64,000 nucleotides of DNA from Ianthella basta (GCA_964019415.1 OZ025870.1:702501-766500), one strand, 5' to 3'. Shown: positions 22,232 to 35,010, counted from the first letter of the stretch. Program-made: numbers and translations. Notes: generated from the letters alone by a model not told the origin.

Positions 22232-22828
22232 CGACAGATAGATGTACATATATTTCTTGTGTGAGTATGACAATTTTGCTCTGTGCCCTTTGTTCCAGTA
22301 GTATAGCCTTAGAATTCTTGTAAAAGCTAAAGATTTTCTTCAGTAGGCATAGAGAGAGAGTGAGTTGCGAGAGAGGGGTATATATGAGGTGCAGTGGAAG
22401 ATGAGGATTGAGAGTGGGGATGGAGAAGTATATTAGATGTTGGAATGAGAATTAAGGTGAAATCCTAAAGGGGTATATTGTCGTAACATTTAACCAGCCG
22501 ACTTGCTACCTCAGGTCACCACTATCACTTTTAGTGCATGCAATCCTACACGCCACTATGACATCATAAAGCTCTTAATTCTTCCCTTCAGCAATGATAA
22601 TATGACCTAATAGCATCCAACCAGTCTAACAGCTCCTACCATGAGCTTTTTTTGGAGCTACAGGTGGCCAGTGCATAGCGAACGGCAAATGAACCATGGT
22701 GAACTTCCTAATTTTCAGAAAATAGATTAGCTCATTCTTGGTGACAAATGACCAAATATAGGCTACAAATTGTTTTTTTGGTGTCACATGTTGTGCAATA
22801 GGACGTCATGTTTGAATGGCCAGGCAGC
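22232..22828. other. Intergenic upstream of tyrosinase
   Basis: No exon recognised. It contains a purine-rich stretch (gagagagagtgagttgcgag near 22350) and leads into the tyrosinase promoter. Confidence 0.4.
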
Positions 22829-22836
22829 TATAAAAG
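22829..22836 (+). promoter_or_regulatory. TATA box of tyrosinase gene
   Basis: TATAAAAG lies 88 bp upstream of the ATG, in the sequence GGCAGCTATAAAAGTAGTGC. This predicts transcription start near 22858 and a 5' UTR of about 60 nt. The truncated second gene copy lacks this region. Confidence 0.6.
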
Positions 22837-22916
22837 TAGTGCCAGCCAAGAATCTAGAATTTGACTTACGTATAGCCCCAATCTTTAGCTGATTGTAGTT
22901 ATAGTGAAATCTCATC

Positions 22917-24710
22917 ATGCTGGTCCTGCCCTCTGTGGTATATATCTTGTTGCTCAACACTTGGCTCTCATCTGCCCAGTTTCCAGCTATTTGCAACATG
23001 CCAGAAAACATACAGATGAAAGCCTGCTGCCCGAATGACTGTGGTGGCTCATCCAGAGGAAGCTGTCGGAATGTTAGTGAAGAAGTTCGTGCTCAATGGG
23101 AAATGTCTGATTCAGAAGTCACTGGTGTCTTAGAAAATTCTTCAAACCAGCCACAGAAAGGAACGGCTGACTCTCGCTACTTGTGGCCGACAGTGGTGTT
23201 TGAGATGATGTGCATCTGCATTGGGAACTTTGGCGGAGTTGATTGCAATGAATGCAACTTTGGATGGACAGGAAATAACTGCACTACCAGGAAGACACCT
23301 GTAATTCGAAAAAGCTTCAACAGGCTCACTGAAACAGAGAAACAGACGGTTGTCAATGCAATTAGCGACTTAAAGAATGAGATGGGCTACTGGAGTGTGA
23401 TTGTAGAAGAACCCTCCAACTACACTTCAGGAAATGTCACTCTGCAGAATGTATCGACCTACAACTTCTTTGTGTTCTTGCACCAATTTGTCGCACGCAG
23501 TGACTCTAGCAAATGTACCAAAGAACTGAACAACAATGTCCCAATTGATTTTGCCCACTCAGGACCTGTTTTCCCTGTATGGCACAGACGTTACCTCCTC
23601 ACTGTCGAAAAGGAGATCCAGAGAATCACAAATAATCCCTCATTTGGCCTCCCCTACTGGCAGTGGGAAGAAGACGACCGGTCTCCCTTCACCCAAGAAT
23701 ACTTTGGTACACCTTCCAACAGCGCTGGTGATGCTGTCAATGTGAGTGGGAATATACTAAACCCAGATGACTGGCACACAATTTGTGACTTAACCTACGC
23801 GATCCCTGGCTTAAATTGTTCCGAATATTGGAGGGTTTGCAACCCAGCCAATGACCTAGCTGCACGAAGACCTTTACAGAGGGGGGGAGGGACCACCTAT
23901 GTTCCAAACCGTGTTGAAGTGATGACTGCACTAGCTGCACCTGCTTATGATGCTGCTGATGCAGGAGGGAAATATGCCAAGAATGCCCCTCGTCAGAGTT
24001 TCCGAAACAGAATGGAAGGGTGGGCCATCATCTGCTCAGCAGTGACTTGCACAGGATCGCGGGGTACATTTTCCCATCTGCACAATGATATTCATCTCTG
24101 GGTGGGCGGGCATTTGGCCGATGTTCCTGCAGCTGTTAATGATCCCATTTTCAACTTGCATCACTGCAATGTTGACCGTGTCTTCGAGAGCTGGATTCAG
24201 AGATTTTTTAGAAGGAATCTAAATTCATCTCTTCCACCATATGTTCCAGATTCAGGAGCCCATCCTGGGCACAACCGTGATGACTACATGGTGCCATTTG
24301 TTCCCGTTGTTACAGCTGGAGGTCAGTACCGTGCTGCAGTCGAGTGGGGATACATATATGATGAACTCATTCCTGCAAACATCTCGGATGACACCATCCC
24401 AGATTGTAGCAGTGTCATACCCAATGACACCTGTCCCGTTTGTGATGCAAACAGTACATGTATTGACTGCACGAATCAGACCTGTCCCGACCCAATGCCT
24501 GGACCAACTAGTGTTCTAATTGCAGACACTACAGTCGTTTCTTCACTTCTTCCACTGGGATTGGGACTTGGACTAGGACTGGGAATTCCCCTATTGGTTG
24601 CCATAGCAATTATCATACTTCTTGTCATAGTTATAGTCATCCTCAGCCGAAAGAAGTCTAAGCCTGCAAGCAGTGGGAAAGGATTGGAAATGACGGCAGT
24701 AAAGACATAA
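22917..24710 (+). CDS. Tyrosinase, type I membrane protein
   Basis: A single exon of 597 residues. A signal peptide (about 1-20, ending LSSA) is followed by a Cys-rich region and an EGF-like CICIGNFGGVDCNECNFGW. The type-3 copper centre has CuA ligand candidates H189 (FLHQF), H214 (FAHSG) and H223 (VWHRR), and CuB candidates H389 and H393 (LHNDIHLW) and H416 (NLHHCNVD). A Cys-rich stalk, a transmembrane helix (about 545-576) and a short basic cytoplasmic tail (SRKKSKPASS) complete it. Layout and length match the animal tyrosinase/TYRP family. It would oxidise phenols to quinones in a secretory or surface compartment, for pigment, melanisation defence or crosslinking. Several N-glycosylation sequons are visible. 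The lack of introns, in a window where neighbours have them, may point to retroposition. Confidence 0.93.
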   Translation: MLVLPSVVYILLLNTWLSSAQFPAICNMPENIQMKACCPNDCGGSSRGSCRNVSEEVRAQWEMSDSEVTGVLENSSNQPQKGTADSRYLWPTVVFEMMCICIGNFGGVDCNECNFGWTGNNCTTRKTPVIRKSFNRLTETEKQTVVNAISDLKNEMGYWSVIVEEPSNYTSGNVTLQNVSTYNFFVFLHQFVARSDSSKCTKELNNNVPIDFAHSGPVFPVWHRRYLLTVEKEIQRITNNPSFGLPYWQWEEDDRSPFTQEYFGTPSNSAGDAVNVSGNILNPDDWHTICDLTYAIPGLNCSEYWRVCNPANDLAARRPLQRGGGTTYVPNRVEVMTALAAPAYDAADAGGKYAKNAPRQSFRNRMEGWAIICSAVTCTGSRGTFSHLHNDIHLWVGGHLADVPAAVNDPIFNLHHCNVDRVFESWIQRFFRRNLNSSLPPYVPDSGAHPGHNRDDYMVPFVPVVTAGGQYRAAVEWGYIYDELIPANISDDTIPDCSSVIPNDTCPVCDANSTCIDCTNQTCPDPMPGPTSVLIADTTVVSSLLPLGLGLGLGLGIPLLVAIAIIILLVIVIVILSRKKSKPASSGKGLEMTAVKT

Positions 24711-26376
24711 AGTTGTAACTGTGATGGAGGCAGCTCCATTGTAGTGCTGAAGTAGCAACATAGTTTAGAATGGCTCATTATCGCTAAGTTTTGTATTCCT
24801 TATGTAGTGTTGTATTGGCTACAATAAAGCAGTGCAGTAGCTGTGTAGCATAAAATATGTATCATTCTATATATCTGCACTTGAAAGTGTTGAGTCAGAG
24901 TTCATGTATAATCCTTTTATGTAATTTACATTGATCATTTGGTACACTAGAGAGTGAATCAAGAAATTTTAGAATCTTCCTATACCATCATGATTGGTAA
25001 CAGTGCAAGTTGTGCCATTGGTTACTTACATACCCCTTCAATGATAGGCGGGGGCCAGAGGGGGGGGAGGGGGGCTATGGCCCCCTTGGCCCCCTGGTTC
25101 CCATGCCTACAGTATGCGTTTGTGTGCACTGGTGTCCTGCCTCTTACCGCGAAGCATTATAACTCAACACACCAAGAGGGGCACTTTTAGTGTCCATCTG
25201 TTTGATCTGCACATCCGTGCATTCACCATATGTACATGTTCTATGGACTCTGTGAGCCTTGATCATGTAAGGGGTACATATGAAGGTACAGGGTGCACGT
25301 GAGGAGGGGTGCATGGAGTGTGTAATAATATAGGATCAATGTAATAATGTTTGAGCTGGCTAGTAACATGCACAATGGAAATGCTCAATGGATAGATATT
25401 ATGATGGTGCACCTGGTTGATTTTAACAGTTGTTAATGTTAACTGCATGCACACGATGCCCTATCTTCAAGCATGGAGCTCATGTTACAGTGAGCTTGCC
25501 GTGCTACTGTGTGTATGCATACACTCACATATACATGCATGTAAGTGCATGTGGATTTGCTTCCTCACACTTCAATGGAACCAATGTGACACCATCATAC
25601 AATGGGCTTATGTTTCATGTGCATGGTGCTATGTAGCTACGGGTATCTGTTATGCACCACAGCAAGCACATGCATTGCTAATCTCACGTGGTCAGATCAG
25701 CCCTGTCCCCGCTACTGCTATTGTGCTATTCCTTCTTCAGGGAGGAGGTATGCAATAGCAGAAGCTGAGGACAGGGTCCGGCCATGTGAGACTAATGCAC
25801 TGCTGAATGATACAATTAGCTAAAGCCATAGTAGCTATAAGCGTATAGCTGCCATATTCCCTCACATGCTGTGAATGTATGCTGATGATCACAAGCAGTG
25901 CTGTATATAGTGTATTGTTGTATGGCAGTACTATAAGTATAATAATTATAGCAGTCTGAGCTAATTTTAGCAAATGACATCATCACGCAATCCAAAAATG
26001 GCTGCAATTCTTACCGTGTACCGTAATCGTTGAAAATCCCGCTGTGTTAAAAGAATGCAGTAGTAACTAATATAATACGCCTAACATAATGTTAAGACGA
26101 TACGAGGGTCTGCATCTGAACTCGCGCGGCATTTGTGTTCGTACGAGCTGTCAAGGATGGCTCTTCTGAGGTGCCTACAGCGAAAAGAAGTTAAGGACTT
26201 CCAGATTCATGCAGATCACTAACGTCTGCTATACTACCTTCGCGGCCATCGCCATAGCGAACATGGAGGTCCGCGCTGCACGGAGTGCGAAGGGGAAGCG
26301 CCGACTTTACCAGCATTACAGCGCCGACGCTAGCCCTAGGTTTGGACCGAAATAGGCAAGAACTCTGCTTGCGTCG
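23642..26376. repeat. Tyrosinase 3' half and flank, duplication copy 1
   Basis: This is about 2.7 kb, nearly identical to 36391-39178. It covers the tyrosinase from FGLPYWQWE to the stop, the poly(A) signal and about 1.7 kb downstream, including a CpG-richer end near 26230-26376. Confidence 0.9.
24823..24828 (+). terminator. Poly(A) signal of tyrosinase
   Basis: AATAAA about 110 bp after the stop codon, in gctacAATAAAgcagtg. Confidence 0.75.
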
Positions 26377-27385
26377 GATCAACCGGAATTAACGGACAAC
26401 GCCTGTAGGCGTTTATTGCCTAATATAAATGCCAACCCTAACCCTAAACCTAGCGTGCGCTAAGAGCCCCGGGCGAACGTATGTCCGTTTATTCCGGTTG
26501 AACCGGCCATTTTACCACTTATGGGGTAGGCTTCCCTAGGATGGCGGGACTCCTGCGCTACTCGTGCGATGCATTGGCTCTGAGTATGTAGGAGTGAGCG
26601 AATGGGAAGCTAGCAGTTCGTGAATCACCCTCAGTGGTACTTCAGTATGTAGTCTCGGGTAGCGGTCTGGGTTACGCGAGACTAGTCAGTGTGCGTGTAG
26701 CCAGCTAGCTAGCTAGCTATATAGCTACGTTCGTAGCTAGCCATGGGATCATGGATGTAAAGGTAGCTATTGGGTTGACTATTATAGGTCCCCTTGCTAA
26801 GTGGTTTGAGCATAGATACTTTTATTTAATGTTTGCGGTAGCTACAGATCTCATTCTTTCCATTTTCTGTAACCATAAACATCATCAGGAAGAGTGTATT
26901 TTGATTAGAACTATTTTGTAATCTTGATTCCTCTAAGCGTTTACAGATAATTGGATTTTACTATGTTTGTGTTCGTGTCATGCATGCAGTGTGCCTGTAC
27001 ACAAGGCACCAAGCACTGGAGTCACAGTTTCTGCAACTATGTTATTTAGGGCTCCCTTAATTATCAGGTACAAAACTGCTTGTTGCTGTTTTATACCCAA
27101 TGAAAACCTTCGTGGTCGAAATGTCATGCCACTGTGAATATTATGTTTTGCTACATCAACCCTCATTATCACTAGTGCTACTGATTCTAATGTAATTGCT
27201 GATTGTTATAATTGTCTACCAGAATATGCATGCCATAGATATTCAGAAGGCATTATGCAAACTCTCTAACTTGAATTGTGTCATGCATGCACATGTACAC
27301 ACAGAAGATGGTACATTGTATGATGACTAATCTAATACTCTCATTTCTTATTAACCCGTCGTAAGCAAATAGGTTATCAATGTGT
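24829..27385. other. Intergenic, duplicated flank then unique spacer
   Basis: Up to 26376 this is the duplicated flank. Around 26266-26355 a small basic open frame (MEVRAARSAKGKRRLYQHYS...) is preserved in both copies, but nothing identifies it as a gene. 26435-26455 has two telomere-like CCCTAA units. 26400-27385 shows no exon. Confidence 0.4.
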
Positions 27386-30300
27386 TTAATAATTGTACTC
27401 CTTGTTCCTCTGCTTGTAACAGTATACACCAATAGCAATAGCTGAACATCCAGCAGCTACCCCGGCCAGGCAAACTAAACTTCCTGCACCACATGTGCAA
27501 AACCCAACAGTGGCTCCAAGGACTGCCCCAGTTACAATTCCAGCTATCCCTCCTGCGACCAAGAGAACTGCAAAACCTCCAGTTCCTTCGCTAGCAATCT
27601 TTAGCTTGTTATCTCTGATCCACATGAAACGATCCTTGTGTTCGCCTGTTATTGGGATTCTCATAGGACCGCATGATATGGACTTTTCTATGTCATTTTC
27701 AAAAGTGATGTTGTCTCGATGAATTTCTAAGAATCGAAAGTAGGCTGCAGGCTCTAGCAGGTTCAGAATATCCTGCCACAGTGGTATGAACCATTCCTCC
27801 TCATTAAGTAGCTTTTCTTTCCAATCGTCTATTGTTGGACGCATGATCAGTTTCTTTGCTACTGCTGGTGGTACACCAACATTCTGCACTAGAACATCTC
27901 TGAGCGCTGATTTTCGTTCATCTAGCATTTGCTGAAACCATGCAGCCTCGTTGAAACCCTCCATTTTACGCTCATGACGTGGTGCTCTTATACTGTCAGC
28001 AAATGTTAGTGCCACTATGGCCCTGTCCCAGTCGACTTTGGCTTCATGATAGGCTTGCAGAGCAAGAACATGGCTTTGTTGTATACGTCTTTCGCTAATT
28101 GGAAAACAGAATACGGTGAAGCAGACCTTCTTGGATTTGATTAGTTTCTTGATTTCTTGGCAAATATTTTTGTCGATTGGGCTTGTCAACCCGTCTAGGC
28201 CAGGCGTGTCATACAATGTGATTGGAACGTCTTTGGCTTTACCTCGGTATGCCTTGATTTTTTTTGTTTCTGATTTTGATGTGTGACCTTCTATAGCCAC
28301 ATCTTTTCCAAGGAGATTGTTGATGAGGGTACTCTTGCCTGACCCTGTTTCACCGATCACAAGGATACCGAATTCTGGACACTCTGCTGCTGGGTCAATC
28401 TTGGGCACCTGAGCATAATTGAGAAGTTAACTGAGTTTACTTGCTGCATAGCACTTTCAGCTGAAAGCATGCATTTGCCATTCACAGGTATATTGATCAG
28501 AAAATGTACGTAGTGTGTTACGTAGAAAATGCATTCATGTGCTCTTGGTCTAGCTATCATTGTTAATTTCTAATTATTCATCTCCACTGTGAACGTAACA
28601 ATTTTCAAGGTATTTTTGCAATATTCACAGGCACCCTTAAACATTGTGAAAATACAGCCTGCATGTAAAAATGCACAACGCATGTTACTCGTATGTGACT
28701 TCCAGCCAGTTTGTTAACCTTGCGTGGCCTAGGCCCCTTTCTCCATTGCCACTATTATGCAATAAGGAGTAAAGGGTCTGATCAACTGCATATATCATTT
28801 GTTCTGCGCCCCATGGAAGTAGCCCCATGGAAGCTCATAAATATTCATAACTATGGAAATAGCAATTGTGTCGAGAACGGGAAAATATTACAGATCAGCT
28901 GTAAGCAAGAAGACGATGAGTTCTGGTGATTCTACACAAATGCTGCCATTCCACACAGCTGTACACACAACCATTAGGGGGCTTTGCAAGTTGTTTGTAC
29001 AGCTGTTTACACCTGCTTTGCACTTTGATTTGTGTACGTGGCACAATGGCATTTATTTGCATTTACCATGATACCGTTTTCCATAGTAAATTGCGCTGCA
29101 ATCCAACCTACAAAGGAATGCAGCCAGCCAGAACTGGTGCAATATGGTGTGAGAGGTATTCTCCTGGTCCTTTTGGTTCGGGCGCTACAACTGTCAGAGA
29201 AGAAGAAGAATAAGGAGAGAAAGAAGACGAAACATAGGGAAAGTCGAGGGCGCTCTCATATGTAGGCGCAGACGAGCGCAGATTTTCTTGTTGCAGGATA
29301 ACAGAAATCCACTCATAAATACATAGCTAGTTACTGTGTCATTGGACTGCATGCAATGGAGCATTAGCTACAGCAACAGACAGGATCATGCAGCAATACA
29401 AACTATGACCTAAATTACCCTTAAATAGTAGTTATGCTCAGAATTTGGGTCCCAAATTAAAGTCACTTCAGTGCTTTCAATGTGAAATAAGCATAGCTGG
29501 CCTAACATGCTCATCTAAGGCAGCATCTACAAAAGTCCATGCATGGGAAAAGCTCCCAATGGCACCAATTGAAGTGTCTCCTCTACTGCACTGTCATGCC
29601 ATTCCGCAGAGTAATAGGCCTTTAGCATCACTGTGAAAAGGCTCATAAAGAAAACCTTAATACTATCCTCCTTTATGCACCACTTTGCACTTAGTCTCAC
29701 GAAGCCCAGACGCAACAGCGGAAATGGAGGAAAGGGTCTGGGATATGCGAGACTACTGTGCATTGCGATCTACAATCATTCATGCAATGTTGCGCTATTT
29801 CAACCTTTGGGTTCCATGTGCATAATGGGATTCGATAGAAAAACTCTCTGGCCCCCATAAACCTTCATGGTACATTCTTTCGCCGTCTGCCCGTAATCCT
29901 ACTTCATAGAGAGATCATTCAGCAAGAAATGAAGGGATAGTTTTGCAGCAACATGTATGTATTACAACACATACAAAATGGCTGTGATGACGTCATATAA
30001 ACTTCAACCACACTCTGCCCGCAATGTACGTGTATGGGGTTTATCATCATGCACACTCTGCCCACCACGTATGTCTATGGAATTTAGAATCACTCGTGAA
30101 GCAATTGGAATGCTTCTCTTAGATTTAGAATCATCATCTAGATGCACGTTACCATGGCAACAGGTACTATACCCTGGTCACCACCAAATTGTTTATGGTG
30201 TATGGATCTGAAATCTGAATGCTTACGTCTGGGTGAAATGTGATTTCTCTAGTCTCCGTGTCCAGTTTGGCCTGCTTGTCAAATGTGATTACTTCTACTC

Positions 30301-31003
30301 CTCGAGCAAGCACCTCTTGAATCTTCTGGTGCATCGTTTGCAGCACTGGGCCAAAATGTTCTTTCCATATGTATACCAAACTATCATTTGCTAAGCCTGC
30401 CAAGCGTAATATGCTTGGCTGATCTCCAAACTTGAGATACTCTGCCAGGAGCTGCTGCACCTCAACTGCCTCTCTCACTGTGGTGTTGTCTTTCTTTTTC
30501 ATCTTTGCAAGAATGACTTTGCAACCTGGGGGTGGGGCCACATCAACCTCAGCATCCCACGTAGCCTGCTGCATCTGCTCAGAGAGTGTGCGCTCACATT
30601 TCTGGAGTTGTCTAGTCAGTCCATCATTTTTGAGGTAGTCGATTATCATCTTGAGGAGGTCCAAGTTGAGGGAGTCGCAGTATTGCATCACATGCTGCAT
30701 AAGTTTCTGGGGTGAGCTATGTATGTGTGGCACTTTGCCTTTTAGCACCCCAGGATGAAGCAAAGTCTGGGTAAAGTCTCGGAGCTGCTTCTGCTGATGT
30801 CGTGGCAAAGATCCTATGACCTCCTGCACTTTGGCTGCGACAGAGGTGAAAGACTCGTGCCGTTGGAAGGATAGTGGGAATTTCACCTTTTTGGGAGGTT
30901 CTTGAAATTCTGTAAGCAGAGGATATTAAAATTCACAACTGGAAACACTCTAGTCTATCTTCTTCATGCTTATGACATCCATACCTATTCTCTCTGCCTC
31001 CAT
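27386..31003 (-). CDS. Helical domain-AIG1-type GTPase with C-terminal membrane segment
   Basis: The inferred gene has three exons: 31003-30985 (MEAERI), 30909-30227 and 28408-27386, all with GT/AG borders, and 19+683+1023 bp gives 574 residues without interruption. Residues about 7-234 form an unrecognised, mostly helical domain with a central RQLQKCERTLSEQMQQ region. The GTPase has Walker A GETGSGKS (about 253-260), G3 YDTPG (about 300-304) and a G4-like TFAD (about 369-372), the AIG1/GIMAP pattern. The C-terminus is a Gly/Ala-rich hydrophobic stretch of about 50 residues ending in CYKQRNKEYNY, probably a membrane anchor, as in several GIMAPs. Its own short first exon and ATG, and the stop of the upstream gene, show it is separate from the CARD-GTPase gene at 31477-33700. 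Intact partner of 1212-3177. Confidence 0.82.
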
Positions 31004-31476
31004 AACTCTCTCTGCCATTATTGTCTTTCTTCTATGCCACGCCACTGTGCATGTGGCAGTTGAATGACACTTATATATATATCTAGCTAATCATGTGATC
31101 GATGTTGTATGCATTACATCATTGTGGTGGCTTTGTAAGCAGCTGTTGTTTGACAGCGTCATTTAATTGTATTCATTGTATATACAAGGATTGGAGATCC
31201 CCTCCATCTGTCCCCCTCTTTTTCCCTTCTTAAAGCTTACGTATGATTATGGAAATTGACCTATGACCATCATGATCAGCCAGTTGCCCATCTCTACTTA
31301 AATTTGCTCCCATGCTAGTCATTCATGACATACATACACACGCCACTCTTAGAATGTAGCTGCATTTGTTTGAAATGCTAGAGTACTGACAAATACTGAC
31401 TACTGACAAGCTGTACACTGTGGCTTCTGTATGAGATATCTTCAACAACTGTGCTTACTGATGATACCTTGGCTGT
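31004..31476. other. Short intergenic spacer
   Basis: Lies between the two head-to-tail GTPase genes and is similar in part to 3310-3980 at the other locus. No exon is seen. Confidence 0.4.
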
Positions 31477-32579
31477 TTAGTTCATTAAGATGTCCAAAAT
31501 GTCAGCCCACAGTGGGCCATACCAATCTCTACCGTTATGGAGTGGTACTGTGGAGTGCTCAGTAGTTGAGTGAATGCGAATAGCGCTGAAGCTAAAGGCA
31601 CTCTTGGAGGGGATAGCTTCGTCAAGTAGCCGTTGTTTAATGTCTTTAGCCCAGTCTTCCATTTTCATCATGAAGAACGTTTTCATGTCAAAATCCGCCA
31701 GGTATCGCTGGTGCCTTGGAGCCTTTATTTCATCTGCAAATGTGAAGGCAAGCAGACACTTGTCCCACTTGATACCAATCCCACTGTGTTTTTGGACTGT
31801 ACCATAGAATCTATCATGCAGGCGTGTGCCCCGTATTGGGAGGCAGTAGATGATGAGTGACAGAGTGTCATTATGAACCAGGTCTATGACTTTTTTGAAA
31901 TGTTTATCGGTATCCTCTAACCCGTAGCTGATGTAGATCACAAGCGGGCACCCATCAGCTGCAACTGAGTGCTCTCGCAGTTCACCTCGTCTGCCCTTCA
32001 GGTCTACTCCGAATATGTTATGTATTAGTGTTGACTTGCCACTTCCGGGTTCTCCCACAACAAGGATCCTGAGGAGTTTATTGCTAAGATGACTTATTTT
32101 CTTCAGTGTGGCTAAAGCTTCTTTTTGCACAGATATGGCAGATATAGGTGTTGTATCCTGCGAATAGCAAACCCAGCAAATCATAACAGATGGTGTTTGT
32201 GGTGTTCCATGATGCAACTAGCAGTACAGTCTATATGTATGCAGCATATGAATTGGCTGACTTATAAGAACCATTGTTTTAATTGTTTACTTGCTTGGTC
32301 ATATGGCATACAGTTTGTTACACTCAAGACTTCGATATTACCATTTTGTCTGTGGCTTCTGTTTTGCTTCTTTCTTCATTTCCTGACTCCATGAATGTTG
32401 TTCCTTTCTGCACAGTGCTGTCACCTATGTAGGAATAAGTAGGATTCAGTAGTTTACTTGTTTAATTCCAGTAGCTCCTTCCCCCGGCCATCCACATGCG
32501 CACACATATTGTTTGACATAGTCCTGGGCTAAATATGCAATTGCAGCACGTTCTTTCATGCATGCACGCACACACACAC

Positions 32580-32620
<41 letters not shown>

Positions 32621-32630
32621 ATGCACACAC

Positions 32631-32678
<48 letters not shown>

Positions 32679-32745
32679 TACGCACACACACACACACATG
32701 CAAATGCACATGCACACACACGCACACATGTGCATGCACACACGT

Positions 32746-32809
<64 letters not shown>

Positions 32810-33700
32810 GCGCACACACACATGCGAATGCACATGCATACACATGCACACACAGTGTGCGCTCGCATGCATGCATGCACACATACACACACACACACAC
32901 ACACGCACACCTGCACACGAACTTCGTGTGTGGCTCGTACACATCTCTATTCCTTCAGCATTTCCCATGTTTCCGCATACGTCTTCCGGTTTGTCTGGAG
33001 TAATAAGAATTACAACTACATTCACGTACACTATATACATACTGTAACTGTGCTATAAGGTTTAGATTTGTTGCAAATGCTTGTTGGCTGCTGTATTCAG
33101 CTCTTCTACTAATCCAACTGGACCAATTGTTGCCACATGTTCATTCCACCAACGTTAGAGCCTCATACAGTACGTACTGTATGTACCCTACTTACACACC
33201 TCCTGAAGCGTCTCCTTTGTTGCTTGACAGGTCTTCTGCTTTGTCTACAGTAATACATAAGATGTAAGTAGAGTAGATTGTGCTAGTTATATAATAGTAG
33301 TTGCAATTAAGGTGCTAATGTGGAACATAATAGCTGCTTTTCCTGGCCAGAGTGTTATGTAATTAGCTACAGGCTACGGTGTGTGCTATGAAAGCTTTTA
33401 ACCTTCTTTGGCTTCTTTTCCCATCTCCTCTGCTAACTGTACTAGACCATTTGTCTTCAGGAATGCAGCAAATGCTTCAAAGTCCTTTTCATCCTTGGTT
33501 GCCAGTATTTCTACAAGTTTCCTTACTCTGTTGTACTCAGGTGCCTGGCTGATGATGTCTTGCTCTTCCTTGTTTGTAAGGAATCCTCCTGGTACTGCTT
33601 CATGAATGCTGGAGATGTGGTGATCAATCTTCAGCCTATCTTCCAGCTGAGGACGGAATTTGTACAGTGCTCTTTGCCACCCACTCTGGCATTCAGCCAT
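31477..33700 (-). CDS. CARD-linker-AIG1-type GTPase, second locus
   Basis: The inferred exons are 33700-33403 (CARD), 33244-33200 and 32424-32342 (linkers) and 32157-31477 (GTPase). Lengths 298, 45, 83 and 681 give 368 residues in one frame, with GT/AG borders (one donor is the weaker GTTAAA). The CARD keeps SIHEAVPGGFLTNKE and VRKLVEILATKDEKDF. The GTPase has GEPGSGKS (about 177-184) and TFAD. As in the other locus the G3 DxxG is missing (YISYGLED). The linker is acidic and polar. A second linker-like exon at 32994-32947 (DKPEDVCGN..., compare DKAEDLSSN) has an acceptor but no GT donor, so it is probably a dead exon. The 0.8-kb intron holds a large (AC)n array. Confidence 0.8.
32567..32904. 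repeat. (AC)n microsatellite cluster in intron
   Basis: Several long AC runs separated by short interruptions. Open frames of Cys-Val or Thr-His dipeptides across it are artefacts. Confidence 0.95.
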
Positions 33701-34819
33701 TTCTGTTATGAATATTCATTAAACCTGTATACGTATGTGTATAATGTGGTCGCAGTGTTGTACATATTCAATAACATTAACAAAGCTTGCTTTTGAGTAA
33801 TTTTTGTTGATTTTGATACCTAACTGTACGCACTGTTGTGTTAGACAGTGGCCATGGCTGGAAGCCTCATATGGGAATTTGCTTCAGGAGGTAATAAGAG
33901 ATATATATATATATATATATATAATAGATATCTAAGTATATGGCAATGCACAATTTGGTATCTTGGTGGTGGTGGTTGCGTAGTTTAGAATATCTATGGT
34001 GGTACATACTACTATACATACCTTCAACTAGCAATCATCCAGTTGAACAGTATATACCATGCACGGCAATGACAGTTATTAGTATAGGTGTCTGTAAGTT
34101 GTGCTGCATGGAGGAATACACTTGTACGTCACATCAAGTGGACATGGTCCTTTTGAGTGAAGTTGAAGGTGGCACATTCCTGAAAATTTCCCCCATGGCC
34201 ACTCTACTGGACGGTGTTGCCATTGATGCCATTGGAGTACCACCAAGTCCAGATTGATTGATCTCGAGGGTGTTGGTGAACCTCCTGTCAGTTAGGAATA
34301 CCAAATATGGAGGCCTTGACCTGATCATGTGAGTTTACTTTAGCAGAACCTCTTCCCTCCATTTTGGGAGGTAAGATAAACTGCATGACTTGTGGTCAGA
34401 CATTCCTCCTGGAACTGCAATCCCAAAATTGATATTCATAGTGCATGGAATGTGCACATGACTGGTTAACAGTATTCATGATAAACAATTGCACAGCAAA
34501 GTGCTATGAATTACATTGAAGTCTGACCTGCCCACACAAGAGGAATGTTTCTTGTCAGCAACACCATACCAGCTGCAGTACCATAACATGTGGCCAGGAC
34601 ATATAGACCATGCAATATAATATTTTTATGTGTGTAATGTCCAGCAACTAGCATGTGTTCCATTACTATATGTATAGTATGTATAGTTATATGTAGTATA
34701 TAGTTATAGATAGCTATATATAGTTGCTTTAGTATAATTATTGTAGTACATACACACATGCCATCCACCAGCAATCTGTCCAGTTGAACACTATACCATG
34801 ACTACATGACATTGACACA
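33701..34819. other. Intergenic, nothing recognised
   Basis: Includes a (TA)n run at 33901-33922 and otherwise no exon or repeat that I can support. Confidence 0.4.
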
Positions 34820-35010
34820 TACACTGTAAAAACACTGGTGGCGTATATCCACCACTGTGGTGGATATATTCCACCGCATCAAGTTTCGTGTTGGTGGTAA
34901 ACATACTGGTGGTTTATGTCCACCAAGGCGGTGGTTGTATGCCACCAGGGAACCGCCGTGGAGGGGTATGGTCTGGAGTGGTGGTGATAAACCACCAGCT
35001 ACCCTAACCA
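34820..35010. repeat. Palindrome-cluster repeat, copy 1
   Basis: Begins TACACTGTAAAAACACTGGT and then carries successive inverted pairs built from CTGGTGG...CCACC and GGTGG...CCACC. Same head motif as 35391, 50733 and (reverse) 54531. Confidence 0.65.

Noticed and set aside
23737..23940. Minus-strand frame repeated at 36486-36689
   Set aside because: Shadow of the tyrosinase coding strand; repeated only because the gene is duplicated.
32446..33058. Cys/Val and Thr/His dipeptide frames
   Set aside because: Products of the (AC)n microsatellite in all frames; likewise at 46899-47591, 47572-47919 and 62244-62723.
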